Part shown: positions 47,526 to 61,482 of the stretch, one piece after another
Layout: each line of letters begins with the position of its first letter
How positions within the stretch are numbered: the first letter of the stretch is position 1
DNA from: Mansonella perstans
Taxonomy: Eukaryota; Nematoda; Chromadorea; Rhabditida; Onchocercidae
DNA: 64,000 bases
Reading direction: 5' to 3'
Assembly (NCBI GenBank): GCA_037074765.1
Contig: JBAMDO010000564.1
Span: 62,001 to 126,000, forward strand
Position numbers and translations under genes: made by a program
The notes under the pieces: model-generated
The model's database searches: none
What the model was told of the DNA's origin: nothing
The model's input: only the letters and a program-made list of their open reading frames with translations

Positions 47526-48734
47526 AAGAATTTTAGCGGCAAAAAATTTTGGAAAATATGGATGGTTAGAAATTAAATATTGCCTTAAAATAACATCATT
47601 TTTCCAAACATTTTGAAATTCCATTAAAAAATATGTTGAAATTGGTGTAAAATAAGAAAGTATGATAGCTCTTTTTTTCCAAATTCTTATTTGAGCATCG
47701 ATCCATATTTCAGGAATTGTCAAACTGATGAATTGTTTCTCAAACTCTACGATTTGTATTCAATGTTTTACAATTTTTATTTGCTCTATTGTAATTTGAT
47801 GTGAGATGTAAAGATTACTTTTGCAATAACAAGAAGATCCAAAAAGAAATTTCATCTCAGAAATACCGGGTACGCATGGATAAGAGAAGTAATGGAATGT
47901 AGGAGAGTGATTTGATGCTTCATTCCTTTGGTTTTCAGCTGAAAACAAGTTTTAGCAAGTAACCCGATCAGATTTACAGTTCTATCATTCTTCGTAAATA
48001 TTCGGCGCAGACTAAAATTAGAAAGTTCTCGCTATTTGGCACAAAAATAAAACTGAATTAATAAAGATTGATTTGATAATAATTTTTAATACATGGCGAA
48101 CTCTGTTAATAATCCTCGTTTTCTCAATTTCATTAAAAACTATTCTACTTTTGCTAATTTTTCATCGCTGTGCATTTTTCCATAGCAACACTGGAGTACT
48201 GAATTCATTATCAATAAAAGTAATTCTGAAAATGATGACATACAAAATAAAACGGCGGACATTAGGTAAACTGTAAAAGAATTGTAGTTACAAAAATTTC
48301 AATTTTAATTTATAAACTTATAATTTGAAGGAAAAATTTCAAAGTTAAGACTGCAACTTTCATGTGAACCTGAATTTGGTTTTTTCTTTGATAAGCATTA
48401 AAATATGCAAAAATGATAACCTTAAAGGCACTTCAAAATTTATTGGTTTCACAAACACTGGTTATTCGTTTATGCGTATGGTTGTTTCGTCGCACTTTGT
48501 TTCTTTTTTCCTCTTAAATGATATGTAATCAAAAGTTAGAAGTCATGGATAGGATCTCTCAATTTTGCGAAATGTTAGGGAGAAATTTCTACATCCTGTG
48601 TCTTTTCGAATTTATTCTCTTAAATTCAACTTTGCAAATCAGCTCCCTAATAGTTCCAATACAATTTCTGCAAAAATATTCGTTCGTTGCTAATTTTAGT
48701 TGCACTTCAGTTTAACAACGATTAAAAATCGAGA
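47526..48734. other. Spacer
   Basis: No supported gene. An open plus-strand frame at 48073-48276 has a hydrophobic segment (TLLIILVFSISLKTILLLLIF) but no splice partner, and one at 48518-48715 ends just before the BTB gene start. Both may be chance. Confidence 0.35.
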
Positions 48735-50726
48735 ATGCACCGACAAAATACTCATCGATTAATGTGGGATCCAAATAAAATCAATTTGCTTTCTCATCAA
48801 GCTAAGGTATCATCATTTGCAATTATTCATGTAAAATTAAAATTAAATATGCTTATCGATGCGAATATTAGCAATAGAAAAATCATTTTTTGATTTTTAT
48901 TCGTACAAAAGAAAACCAATAGCTCAAATAAGATTTTAAATTCAAGTAAAAAATATAACTAATATACAAGCATTGTAATGTGTAATAAAATTTGTACTTT
49001 AAGCTCTCTCAATTTTTGGATGAAGTTCAAACTTCAAATACGAAACCATCACCGGACATTTCCATTGCGGTACTTTTTAAGATATATAAAAAGTATTTTG
49101 AAATTAAAGGTTAATTAATTTTTCCACTTTGGTTTGCAAATGATAAATATAACTAAATTGAGCTTGTTATTAATTATTTGTAATAAATTTTTGTCAAAAA
49201 TTTGCGCCTAAATTTAATAAATAACAAACAAATTGTTGAATCAAAAATTTATACAAAAAATTAATACAATCAAAAATCTGACTAAAGAAAGAGTCTCTGA
49301 GAAACATTTTGTATTTCAAAAGTTCAGTAATAATTGAACTCATAAAGCAACAATAGATGTGAGAGGAAAGATCTATGATTAGATGGATTTTCCAGCTTGC
49401 TGACAATAGTAAAATAACGCTTCATTCCGAAATAGCCATGGCTCATTCCGGATATTTTCGTCGAAAATATTCAAAGGAAATGAATTTGCGAAACACACCT
49501 GTGACACTATATATAAATCATCTTACGAATTATGATTCTGATGCTGTTCGTCGGATGATTAATTTCTTTTATACTGGTATATTGCCATGCTCATTGGCTG
49601 AAATTCCGGAACTTTTAGCCTTATGCTCTCAACTTCAGGTAAATTGTCAAACTATAGTGAAAATGAAAACTTTCTTGAAATTTTTTGTTAACGAGAGAAT
49701 TGTAAAATGCGATTTAAAGTTCAAATCCTTTATGATTAAAAAAAATTCTTAAAAAAGTTATTATTCGTTTTTTAAAATCTGTGTATTTATAACATGAACA
49801 GTGTTGCATGTTTGTTTTATTAATAGGTGCCAGCAATGAGATCAATTGTTGAAAAATTTGTCATTCAAAAAGCAGCTGAACCCCAGTGTTTATTGGACTG
49901 TTGGAATATTAGCTGTCATCGACTATCTGATATGTCACTTCGAGCAAAAGATTTCGTACTTAGTTATGTGATGCGATTTTTGGAACAGGTATATTTAATC
50001 TAAAAGCAATAATTATGCTTCCAAATTTTCTAAGATTTTGAAATTTCTGACATTAGTCTTAGGTTCAATTCATTCAAATTTTTATCCCATTTCTCTCTTC
50101 TCTCTGTTTCTTTTTCTCATTTTAGGCAATTTTGGATTTGCGATTCCCACAGATGGATCAAGGAGCTGTGGAAGAGTTACTGAAGCGTGACAATCTACCG
50201 GTTCGTTCGGAATGTGATGTGTTACGTATCGCTCTGATATATTATTTCCGCCGCGAAGGAAATGTGAATATGCAAAGTTTGTTAAATGTTGTCCGATACA
50301 ATTGTGACAAGGAAGTGTTCATAAAGGTGCGTAACAAAATGATAAGAAACATTTTTAATTACTAGTATTAATTTACAATTTTTACTACTAATAATAACAA
50401 TTCGTTCGGTAGAATTATTAATGAAAAAATGATTTTTGTCGAAATGAAAATTTGTCACTCTATTTGCAACTGTTAAAACCATCTAACTTTTTGAAAAATT
50501 CACAGTTCCCCGTCTATCATAATTTCAGATGCGTGAAGACATTCGGCGAGCAAATGATGAACAGTTGCGCCTTTGTTTCGAACAAAATGGCGCTTATGGC
50601 TTGTGGCAAACTGAATACAATTTGCACGACCAAAATTTGTGGCCTAAACCCCAGGTGTTATCAGTACGCAAAAATCCGAATATTGATTGTAGTTGGATTG
50701 ATACGCACTTTGACACTTTGGTATAG
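48735..50726 (+). CDS. BTB-BACK domain protein
   Basis: Six exons, all phase 0: 48735-48806, 49004-49069, 49366-49638, 49827-49988, 50126-50326 and 50529-50726, giving 323 residues. After about 45 N-terminal residues comes a BTB/POZ fold: WIFQLADNSKITLHSEIAMAHSGYF, then DAVRRMINFFYTG and AEIPELLALCSQLQVPAM. A BACK helical region follows (CWNISCHRLSDMSLRAKDF, then AVEELLKRDNLPVRSECDVLR). No Kelch repeats follow, and the protein ends soon after a short C-terminal stretch (LWPKPQVLSVRKNP). BTB-BACK proteins are commonly substrate adaptors for cullin-3 ubiquitin ligases; this one has a nematode-type short tail, and its substrate is unknown. Its start codon is the first ATG of a phase-0 exon; an upstream non-coding exon is possible. 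Confidence 0.8.
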
Positions 50727-51733
50727 TCTGCTTTCTGATTATTTATCTTAATTAATTCAGTTTCTAAATATTCCCTTAAATTTTTTTTGATCGTATAAAT
50801 TGTTCTTAAATTTGAAAGAAAAATTAGAACTTTTTAAATTTGCTGATTTTCAGCTTCAATCTGTCACTGAATCTTAACCGACTGATCTGATTCGAATTAT
50901 GCGGTATTTACCTTGGAAGCAGAAGATTTAAACCAAAAAATTTTATTGTAAGCATTCTTCAGTCCGATATTCGTGCATTTCAATATTAAATAAAATTCGA
51001 TGTACGGTGCTATTTTATACAGATAACAAAGCAACAATTGTATAAATTGTGAAATTTGAGATTAAAGATTATATTTCAAATTTGAAATTATATAATACCT
51101 CTCTAACCGGTAAGCCACAGAAATAATGAACTATAGATGACACAAGAGTCTAAGTTGGAGGTTAAAAGTCAACACATGGTACTCCGATTGTAAGGCTCTA
51201 GCAAGTAATATCAACTTCAAACCTCTTTGCATAATTCAAAAATTGCAAAATATGAAATTCGAAAATTAGAAAAGTTTGTTCGAAAATTTTTCGAGCATTA
51301 ATAAAATTATTGCAAGAAAGAAAATATAACCGAAATAAAAACAACAAAGAAATTCGATCTTTCCTATACGAATGATTTAGCTATCAATTAACTCATCGAA
51401 ATACAGCACCCGATAACAGTTTTGAAATTATGAAAAACAACAAAACAAAATTGGAAAAATTCCTAAAAAGCAAAGAGTATCTTAGATATGTCTGAATGAG
51501 GACATTGTATGCAACAATGAAAACAGAATGATAAAATATTCATGCAAAACTTACAGCTAAAAAGCAACAAAAGAAAAAAACTAAAATTGCAGAAAATGTC
51601 TTATTTTCTGGTATATATTCATTTGCATTCTTTTTTCGCATTACAGTGCTAACCTGAACTTTATCTTTCTATTTCAAAATATCATTCTTTTACTACTGGC
51701 TTCGGAAAATTATATTTTTGTGGAAAATCCATG

Positions 51734-51767
<34 letters not shown>

Positions 51768-52238
51768 CCATTCGAATCAATTGTTTAAAACAACAAAAAG
51801 CTTCAAAAGTTAGAAATCTGACATAACTATTTTAAATTAAAAGCACTGGCTAAAAACAATATCAACACATGATGCACTGTAATCCAACAAAACGCTTAAA
51901 ATGTCGCGTTATCTGTACAGTCATGCTATATAGTACTAATAGAAAAAGATGTCATCAAAAATTTTGAAAAAGATAAGGGGAACAAATGTTAATTGCTAGG
52001 AAAAAGTTCAATTAACGGAAAGAAAAAAACAAAAGCAGAAAGACAATGAAACTTTTACAATATGATAATGTAGAGAGATCACAAAACTTTTCTAAACAGA
52101 ATATTGTTGTTGCTGCAAAATTTCATTCAATTTCTAACGTTGCTTGAAGGCCATCAAAAAATCTAGCTTTTTGATCAGAACGAATCATCACCACTGAATA
52201 GATTAATTTAAAAAAAGGATGAAATCTTCAACTTCCAT
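50727..52238. other. Convergent intergenic spacer
   Basis: Lies between the 3' ends of the BTB-BACK gene (+) and CDC45 (-). It contains a roughly 30-base T run at about 51732-51761 and nothing that reads as an exon. Confidence 0.5.
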
Positions 52239-55200
52239 CTATATGCCACCTAGGAACCAGTGCTTTAGACTGTATAACTGTCCTAGTTTGGAAAGAGAAG
52301 AGAATCATATTTTTAATAAGGACAAAATATATCTCAAATACAAAATAGATAAAGATGAAAATAACAGTACAAAAATATACTTACTTGCAGAATCGAAGAA
52401 ATCCCGTCGAGCTCCGTCACGCATAAAATTTTCGATAACTTTTTGCATTGCACGTCCAATAAAACTGAAGATGTTTTCAAATGCAAAATTTTTTTCTACA
52501 TTTTACATACAAACTGCAATCAGTTTGATTGCTACTTGCAAAAAAAAATAAGTATTTAAACACTTAAGAAGTTTTGGTATCTGGCAATAAAAACCAGCCC
52601 CTAATGAATGTTTCAAATTTGCTGTATTCTTTGTCCTCTATGCTTTTCAGTGACAAAAATAGCATGCTTAAATTTCGGTATAAAAAAGAATGAAAAACAG
52701 CTGTAATTTGCAAACGAAGAATGCTGACCTTTTCTGATTGCAGTCTTCATAATCAGTATTTGCAGGCATACAACCGGTTATCAGAAACCAACCAGTATTT
52801 TCACCACTCATAGGTACAGCAACAAATAATGGTCGGTTAGCACGATTTTTTGAGTGGCTCTGCAAATTTTGAAAAATAAATTCAACAAAAATCCATGCTA
52901 ATTCAAGAAAAAGAAATGATTTAAACTGGAACAATAATTTTGAAAATTGCAATAAGTCAACTATGTCTGAACCGTTCAGCATCCGATGATTGATGAAACC
53001 AACTGACTTATAAAAAATTCCGATTTTTTAGCGCTAATTGCTAAGTGTTTTTACAATTTCTAATATATTAAGAAATTTCAATACATTGAAAGGAAATGAA
53101 TACAAAAAATTAATAGATTCAAAAAAAAAAATGATTTCCTTAATTAAAAAGTCTACATCCTCGCTTCGAAATTTAGACTTATCTCAAAACACACAAATCA
53201 TGAAAAAGTGAAAATCTTACTGAAACAGTGAATGCTCGAAGAACATAATGAATAAATATATAAAGGAAATGTCGGCAATGTAAAACACGCGCTTCGTCTT
53301 CCTGGAGAACATAAGAAAGCAATGACTTCAGTAAGTGTAGGCTTTCAAAATGAATGATTGTTAGACAAAGAATCTGAATAGTTAGATCGAATTTCGTTTA
53401 TCACTAATTTGAATCACTTCCAAAATATAACAGCTTAGATGATACCTGAGGAAGGCAGAGAAGATAGAAAGACCCAACAGAAACAATAAGGCTTTGATTG
53501 ATTGACATAAAAACGAGATTTACAAGACTGGTCAAACAACTTTTGTACGACTCAATCGCTTTCGATAATGGTGTCTTATCTCCTCCTGAAAGAACAAATG
53601 GATTCAATAATCTCATTGAGGAACTTGAAAAAATCAAGCAAGTATACAGTATTATTACCTATAATTTGAGACTTTAAATCTTAATAGCAGAAAGAAGCTA
53701 GAATACTATCGCTCACAAGTTGAAATTCCAAACCTCGATTGCAAATGCGATTCAGTCCGAACTATTAATCTGCTTCTTTAACTCCTATAAAGTCAATTAC
53801 GAATGAAAAAGGAAAACCTTCTACGAATTTTTGCAAGATCTCTTGTGCACCAATGAAACGGTCATAGGGCGATTCAACTTCAACAACGCCATAGCTTATA
53901 CGTCCAGCAATGGCACGCGCAAAATCACACGAATTGTACCTGAAATTTTTTTAATAATTTTCGTAAACTTTTTATAACAGTGCTGAAATTGGGAATACTA
54001 AGTCTGACTTTCTATCAAAACACTTTAAAATATACCAGCCATTACTTAACAACTAAATACAGCGATACATCTGATAGCTTTCTTCCAGCGATTTTATAGA
54101 TTCTGAGATATTTTTATGTCATACAACATAAAAGAACTCAACTTTATCGAAAAGAAATGCTTTTTAATTACTTTTGGGTAATTTTGACTAATATTGTGTA
54201 ATAATCAAGTGAACAATTTGTTAGAAAATGCGTAAAAATATGGAAAACAAGATCAAATCATTTTTTATCCCAAATAAATTTGCTGTATTTGAACCAAATT
54301 AAATTTTTACTTGTTACTGTATCCGATATGAGCCGTAAAAGATGCAAATTCATCATCCATGTGTTTATATATGTGACGAAATATGGCATCTTTTCTTTCC
54401 GATGTTAGCGCACTGTAAACCTGATGGCTTTCTTCCAATGTTATCCTAAAAATCATAATGAAACTGATAGGATAAAATCATCTGCTTCAGATTAATCGTT
54501 TTTAATTTTAATGCAATATCCTTATTAACGTATACTTTTTCCAAAAGCTGCTTTCCTTTAGTCGAATAATGCTTGATGACACCTGACATCCTTATAAATA
54601 TAAATACACTTTAAGGATGCAGTTTACTTACTCCAATTCAGCCAGCAACGCCTTCATTACGAAAGCACCACTTTGTTGCCACATTTGTGTTAAACAAAAG
54701 AAAAAATCGTTATGCACCATACTTGTGTATAATGACCAGTGTGCATATAAAGGCAACATGATCCTGCAATTTTCCAGACTATCAATTTAGATGTGTTCGC
54801 TATCATTTGAAAAAAAATTTTTTTTACTCAAAATAATAAAATCACTTCAACCTACATTTTCTTCAAATCATGATTTATCTTCGTAGTCAATATGTAATTT
54901 CCGAATTAAAAATTTTGCATTAAATATAATACTAGTAACATGCAGAAATGCATAGTTACAGTGGAAAGAGTGGAGTGTAGTACGAATTAAGATCCAGCAT
55001 CTGAAGCTAAACCTAATACTCATTCTTCAAATGATACTCACTGCCGCATGATGCACGTGAAATAAAAAAATAAGGATTAGAAAGAAATCTTGAGTCGATG
55101 ATAATCCAATTTTTCCTAACAAAATAAAACAGTATTTATTTTGCTTAATAGTTATTAATATGCAAAAAAGAATTAACCATACTCATCATCGAATTTCAGC

Positions 55201-55731
55201 CGAAGAATATCATCCCCCCGTACAATATCCGATCCATCTGGACAAAATTTCATCCTGAATGCTCTTAAACGGTCAAAACAAACGGTTGTGTAGCAATCAT
55301 GACTTATTAAATATTCCACTAACTGACTACTTATCCCAACTACAGCGGACCACATCATTTCTACCGTAGTTCGACCAACGGAATGCGCTACTTCCAACAT
55401 AAGCACAGCAATCTAAAAAGAAATAAAGATTGCAGAATCAATTCAGATGACTAAAGTTAATAAAAATACACTACATTTTTATAAAAACCGAAATAGGTCT
55501 AGGAATTTCCAGTTTGAAAAAATTTCAGCCTTATAATTCCAGTTCTGATCAAAGCATATGTAGAGGAAACGAAAATAAAAAGCAATTATAAATGATGAAA
55601 TATAAGATTTCCAAATTTTTAATTTATCGAAATTTTCAGGAGCGTTTTATTAGAAGTTGGAAAAACAGAAACGCAAAAACATGAAAGCGCCAAAATACGA
55701 AAGTTAAGTGTGTGTGTGTGTGTGTGTGTGG

Positions 55732-55762
<31 letters not shown>

Positions 55763-58021
55763 TGTGTGTGTGTGTGTGTGTAAGATGAGGATTTGACAAT
55801 AAGAAAAAGAACTTACCGACGGGCCATACCAAGAATTCTCGTGGTATTTCCACAGAATGTCTTCACGATGCCTTTTAAGTTCCATCCGTCGTTGTCGTTT
55901 GGCTTCTCGTCTTCCGACAGAATCAGCAACATCACTGATGCGCCTTCTGCGCCTACTACTAGATTCTTCTGCCTGTTCTATGTCATGAGTAAACTCTGTA
56001 TCACCAGCATCACTTTTTTCCATTTCGTTTTCTCCATCACTTGAACTTCTTGCAGTTTCTAGCTGTTCACTTGCAGAAGCTATAAATCCGTAAAGTTCAA
56101 CACAATTAAAAATATATGAATGAATGTTAAAATATGCAAATATTAGACATTTAATGCGGAAAACTTTTAATATACAGACGGAATCCCTTCCAGAGAGAGA
56201 GAGAGAGAGAGAGAGACGAAAAAAACAAGGTTTAAATAAATTATTACAAAGATTTTAAAAATTCAAAGAAAAAAGTCATTACTTCGATTCTCGCTAGTCT
56301 CATCGTCTTCTTCTACTTGTTCTGTCCTTTCCAGAAAATCCCTCTCACCATCACTACCATCATTACCATCATCCATTCCAGTCTCATCATCTCCACTTCC
56401 CTCAGAAGATGAACTATCTGGGATTTCGACATCACAGATGTTTGGGATGTCCAGTTGCTCCCATTCATCTCTGCTCACAATTAGGCGAATATTGTCGTCA
56501 TAATATAACTATAAAACAATCTTATAAAAAAATGATCAACAATAAATATGATGTATTATTTTAGATGCTCCGAAAGTGCAGCTCTTGCAATTATTCCTAG
56601 TCAAAAGAAAAATAATTAAGTTATAGTTTAAGAGGACCTTAGCAAAAAAATATTTTATTTGTTAATTTCCTGGCAATATTGTAAATAAAATTAGGTCTTT
56701 GGCACTAAAGAAAGGGGCAATCTAAATTCCTTCTCATATTTCACTTGAACAAAACAGAAAAATTTATTTTTTTCAATCACAACAATCAATATTATTTTTT
56801 TTTCAACATTTTCATTGTGATTTCTAAATAAATTTACATTTGATAAATCCAAAGGTCGCCTGGAATCAATCACGTATAATGTCATATCAGAACGAAGGTA
56901 TGGAATCAGTGGTTCTGTAGCACCACAGTTGAACAACACAACAGAATGAGCCTGTTCACCATGTTCCATCAATGCTGACCGAAAACTTTCCCATCCATCT
57001 ACTGGTACCAGCGTATAGGGTACATCATCTGCCGAAAATAAATCCTAGAATTTTTTTTTTGTTTTAATTTTAATGAACTAATCAGTAAATCTGAGTAAGA
57101 ATTTAAAGCAAGCTAACTTAATTTAATGAATTCAAACTGATTCAATTAAATCGCTATCCAAGCTAGCGATAATGCTTTTGTAATGAATGAATATGCTTGA
57201 GATGCCAAATGGTATATCATAATTCAGTAATATGTCATATCATTTGCAGAAATCATACATCTATTTATGATATTGTTATTATGGATTGAAATATCGGAAA
57301 TATATAAGTCTTATTAGTATTCCAAACATAAGAATTTATTCATAAGAATTTCCTGAGGTACTTCAGAATACAAGATATAATTCTCCGTTTTATCTGCAAA
57401 ACAGAATCAAGCTTGGAATACTCGTTAGTATCATGCATCTTAAATTCCTTAAGTATATATCTCGCTTATTGATAGTTATTTGTATGTTCTTTCGCACAAA
57501 TTAAATTTTCGACGTGACATCTGATTTCTGCATTAATAAATAAGAATTAAAGCAATTCCTTACTAGTAATATTTGTGTAGCGCAAACAGCATCAGCATCA
57601 ACATTTGCTATAACGAGTACATGCTGAAAGAAAGTATCACTTAGGTATAAAAAATATTGCGAAAATATAATACTACAATATATGACTGAATTTCTTGAAA
57701 ATGTTAACATCTCTATAAAATGCCAAAATTTGATATTGTGAATTTGAATTGATGTTTTTTTGTTTTTTTTTTGAATTGAAGGAAAATGCTTCATGATTAC
57801 GTTTTATTCTTTACATAAAAATGTCAAATTTCTTCAAAAAAGCAGTAATTCTTGCAGAAAGCATACATATTGTTAAATTTCATTTTAGTCTTTTTCCATC
57901 TTCTTGTGGTTTTTTCGTTTCAAAAAACAAGTATTTAATAAAGAAAAGAGAAAAGAAAGAAACTTACATCTCTCTTAATCATGCCATAGAAAAGTTGCCT
58001 AAAATTTTCGTATATGATCAT
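52239..58021 (-). CDS. CDC45: CDC45 replication factor
   Basis: Fourteen exons: 58021-57968, 57623-57564, 57044-56838, 56508-56283, 56079-55817, 55412-55183, 54763-54632, 54445-54311, 53939-53818, 53585-53446, 53301-53221, 52859-52729, 52464-52385 and 52282-52239, giving about 634 residues with consistent phases. N-terminal DHH-like fold: FRQLFYGMI, then ANVDADAVCATQIL, then SVVLFNCGAT and YVIDSRRPLDLSN. A long acidic linker follows (SSSSEGSGDDE), then a basic segment (SSRRRRRISD, REAKRQRRMEL, a likely nuclear signal). The C-terminal half has MLPLYAHWSLY, EFASFTAHIGY, YVLRAFTVSHSKNRANRPLFV. CDC45 joins MCM2-7 and GINS to form the CMG helicase that unwinds DNA at replication forks. The linker is longer than in the human protein. 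The final 15-codon exon is the least certain part. Confidence 0.88.
55708..55781. repeat. TG/GT dinucleotide microsatellite
   Basis: About 74 bases of (GT)n interrupted twice by GG lie in the CDC45 intron between exons 55817 and 55412. Read on the other strand this gives a spurious His/Thr open frame. Confidence 0.95.
56192..56216. repeat. GA dinucleotide microsatellite
   Basis: About 12 copies of AG/GA in the CDC45 intron between exons ending at 56283 and starting at 56079. Confidence 0.9.
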
Positions 58022-59168
58022 ATTTAATTTAGTTGCAATTAGAATCTAGCTGAAAATATGAATTATCATTCAATGATTTAATCAATTGCAATTTAAATTT
58101 ACGAAATTAAATAGCGTATTTTTAATCGAATGATATAAATTAAAAACATCATATCTTTGAAATTTTTATAAATTAAAATATATAAATCTAACATTAATTC
58201 ATTGCAATCTTATTTAGGCAATAATATCCTTTAGTTTATTCCCTTATTTCTTTTACCTTAAAATTTATATTTTTACAGAAATCTTGATAGATTTTGATCT
58301 TAATCATTTTTTCAAAAATAATTAGAAAGTAATCATGATTGTATGGATTAGAGATCAAAAACAAATGTGAAGATATGTAAAGGAGCGAAATCATTTAGAT
58401 ATTTGAAAGTTTTTTTTTTTACAAAGAATAAAAAACAGTACTGAAATTTGAGAGGCAAAAAGTGATAAGATCAGTAAAAGATAATTATAAAAATATTTGA
58501 AAAGATACAAAGAGCATTTCCTTCCTAAAGTATCAAATTTCACTTGAAATTTATTAAATGTTTGAAATGACAGTCAGAACAATAGTGCAACTCAAACTAC
58601 GACCATAAGGTTTGGATTCAAGAAGCAAATCGGGAAGTATTTTTTTTGCTTTTTGAGTTCACGTGATATTTGACGTTTACAGTGAGCGCGTAACGTAGGA
58701 TGACAAATGCTGTGTTTATTTAGGATTGAGAGTCTTTTTTTCGATAAACAAAACTTTGAAATATGAAACGTGTAGAATGATTGCTAATTTAAAGAACACT
58801 AATTATTTGTCTTTTAGATTTTCTCTTTTATTTGATAAATTGAGTACTATTTGTACATTCAAATGAACCTTTTTCGATGTTTTCACGTTCATATCATATT
58901 TATAAGTTAGAAAATTAAAGTAAGTTACGTCATGCTAATATATAGCTTTTCTGTCTCAGCTTAATTTAATTTAACTTTATAATTTACTTTGATGCTATCT
59001 ATATCTAATTGATTTGATATGTTATAAATTGCTTATATTAATTGCTACTTTCCAATCTGTGTCATTTTCGAGCGGAATAGTTACGACGTATATTTTATAT
59101 GAATTATAAGTAATATTGTGATGCTATTTTAAAAGTCATTTATAGTCTTTGGATTTGGTAGTGAAGAG
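58022..59168. promoter_or_regulatory. Divergent promoter region CDC45 / MAK16
   Basis: The start codons of CDC45 (-) and MAK16 (+) face away from each other across 1.15 kb. Both are proliferation genes, so shared control is possible. I see no clear E2F site; a slightly GC-richer patch with GTGAGCGCG and AACGTAGG lies at about 58680-58700. Confidence 0.45.
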
Positions 59169-61482
59169 ATGCAGTGTGACGATGTTACGTGGAATATTCT
59201 CAATAAGGGAATGTGCTCCTTTAAAACAAGGCAAGTATCAGACTTCACTTGAACACACGTATTTTTTTCTGTATTATTTGGAGGTACGGATGATAGGGAA
59301 TTTATAAGTTGTATTCCTTAAAGATCGTTCAATTCACTTACATTTGCAATTCTTACCTTTTTTGGATTTCCATCCTTTTCATTTTAATATTTCGGCTGAA
59401 GTTTTAAAGAGTTTTTAAGACATTTTTCAGGACAAAGGCGCAGAAGTTTTGTCGTAACGAGTACAATTTGACAGGTTTGTGTAATCGAGCATCATGCCCG
59501 TTAGCTAACAGCCAATATGCCACGGTTCGAGAAGAGAAAGGTATTTTTTGCTTCACCGAAATTCGCATAGTATGATTGGTTCAAAATAAATGCACTATCG
59601 TATTCGCAAGTATTTACGAATAGGGCGTATTGCACTTATCAATGCTTAAATATCTAAAAAGAAAGAATTTGCTTCATTTGTTAAAGATTTACAGTAAAAA
59701 GGGATAAAAGGGATGCAAGATTTACAGTAGAAGTGGTCACAAGACGAACAGTTGGGTTGTTTTTTGATTTTAAGCTATATGAAAAAGAAGGAGAGGAGTA
59801 ATGAAAGACAATATGCTACTGACAGGATAGTAAAAGTAACGAGAAAGAAGTGAAAATAAGGAGAAGGCCAGAGATTTCTTGAAAAAGTTTCAGTTGAGAT
59901 GTAATTTTTTCAGGTATCTGTTATCTTTATATGAAGGTAGTTGAAAGAAGCCATTATCCACGCAGACTCTGGGAACGGATCAAATTATCTCGGAATATGA
60001 CGCAAGCTGTTAAACAAATTGATGATGCATTGTTGCATTGGTCTGAATATATTAGACACAAGTGTAAAGCACGTATAATTCGCATACAACAGTATTTAAT
60101 CAGGATGAGAAAGATGAAGCTTCGAGAAAGGTTTTTTCTTGGATATTTTATTGAAATGCAAAATCACCTTTATTTATTAAACCACTATGGAATGCGTTTT
60201 TGGGAAGCCGAAAATGCATTATTACTTATCTTCCATTTATGAGATGTTGCCAACTATTTAGATTTGATTAACAAGAATTTGTTTGAAAGAAATTGCTTCG
60301 TATAATTGTTTGCGATACGCAAGCATGATTTATATAGCCATATAAATTTTATTGATCTTATTAAATATTCGCAGATCAGAACAGATAGAATGTTTCGAGT
60401 CATTTCAAAAGAAGTGTTTCTGAATATTGATTTTTTCGGTGAATTAACATCCCAAAATACCCCGAAATATTTGTTGACTTTTTTAAAACTTTTCATTACT
60501 TAAATTTTTATTTTTCAGACAACAAAAGATTATTCCAATCCAGCGAAAAATTGAAAGACGTGAAGTAAGACGAGAAGAAAAGGCACTCATTGCAGCCAGA
60601 CTGGATACAGCCATAGAAAAGGAATTACTGACCCGTCTACGTGAGGGGACTTATGGCGAAATTTATAATTTCAGGTCGTCAGAGCATTATTTTTAGTTCT
60701 ATTTATTAGACTTTTTTTCGCTTAAAAAGTCATTTTACTATATGTAATGGACTAGTTGTTGCACCTAAATTGTTCAAAGTTGGGAAGTATTCATTTTGTT
60801 TCTAAAGCAAATTTTAGCAGTGATGAGATAATTTTTAGGCAAGATGCATTCAATCGTGTACTTGATCAACAGGAGGAAATGGATCCAGAATTCGATCATG
60901 AGGTTGAAATTGAAGGGGTCAATCAGGTTAGGATTTCTTGCATTTTTATAATTTTCGTTTTGATATTTCACAGTAACATTTTTGATGTTTTTTCCTTCTC
61001 TTTGACTAGTGATATTTAGGATACCGGTGTTCGGGAATATGTCGCTGATTTCGAGGAATCATCTGAAGATGATGATGGGGATATAGAGGAAGTAAATGGC
61101 TCTTGGAATGAGGAACAGACTAGTGGTGATGATGAGGCAATTGAAAGTGAAGAAAATGAGGAAAGCGCCATGGAAGACGAAAAAGAGGAATGGATGGGGG
61201 AAAAAGAAAAGAAACCGGTGAATATAGTATGTTTTTATATTAAAGATCACTTTACAAAGTAATTTATGCAGCAAGTTATTACCTTAATATAATGTGTGCA
61301 GCGGCGATTGTTTCACATGACTTTTCAAAACAAAATTTTTTCAGCAAAAACAGAAACGAGTGAGGTGGAAGGACCTAAACGAAAAACAATCAAAACGTGA
61401 ACCTGTCAAGAGGCGGCTACGACAGGTACTCGAAATTGAGTATGAAACCGAAGCACCAGTTAGGAATAAACAAAAGCTATGA
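59169..61482 (+). CDS. MAK16: MAK16 60S ribosome biogenesis factor
   Basis: Seven exons: 59169-59230, 59431-59540, 59914-60130, 60519-60674, 60839-60926, 61020-61217 and 61345-61482, giving 322 residues. Homology is strong along the length: [74 protein letters not shown], then [16 protein letters not shown]. The conserved cysteines (CSF, FCRNEY, LCNR.SCPL) bind an iron-sulphur or metal site. After the globular part comes [17 protein letters not shown] and a highly acidic tail, then a basic end. MAK16 acts in the nucleolus in early pre-60S assembly with RPF1 and NSA1-type partners. Intron 1 begins GCAAGT, and homology proves it: only the GC donor restores [14 protein letters not shown]. An AATAAA follows the stop at 61525. 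Confidence 0.93.

Noticed and set aside
54536..54590. Candidate CDC45 exon with fair splice sites
   Set aside because: Including it breaks the phase to the next exon; joining 54632 to 54445 directly keeps frame and matches the homologue.
55619..56023. Open frame with His/Thr runs
   Set aside because: The runs are the translated GT microsatellite in a CDC45 intron; only the part from 55817 is coding.
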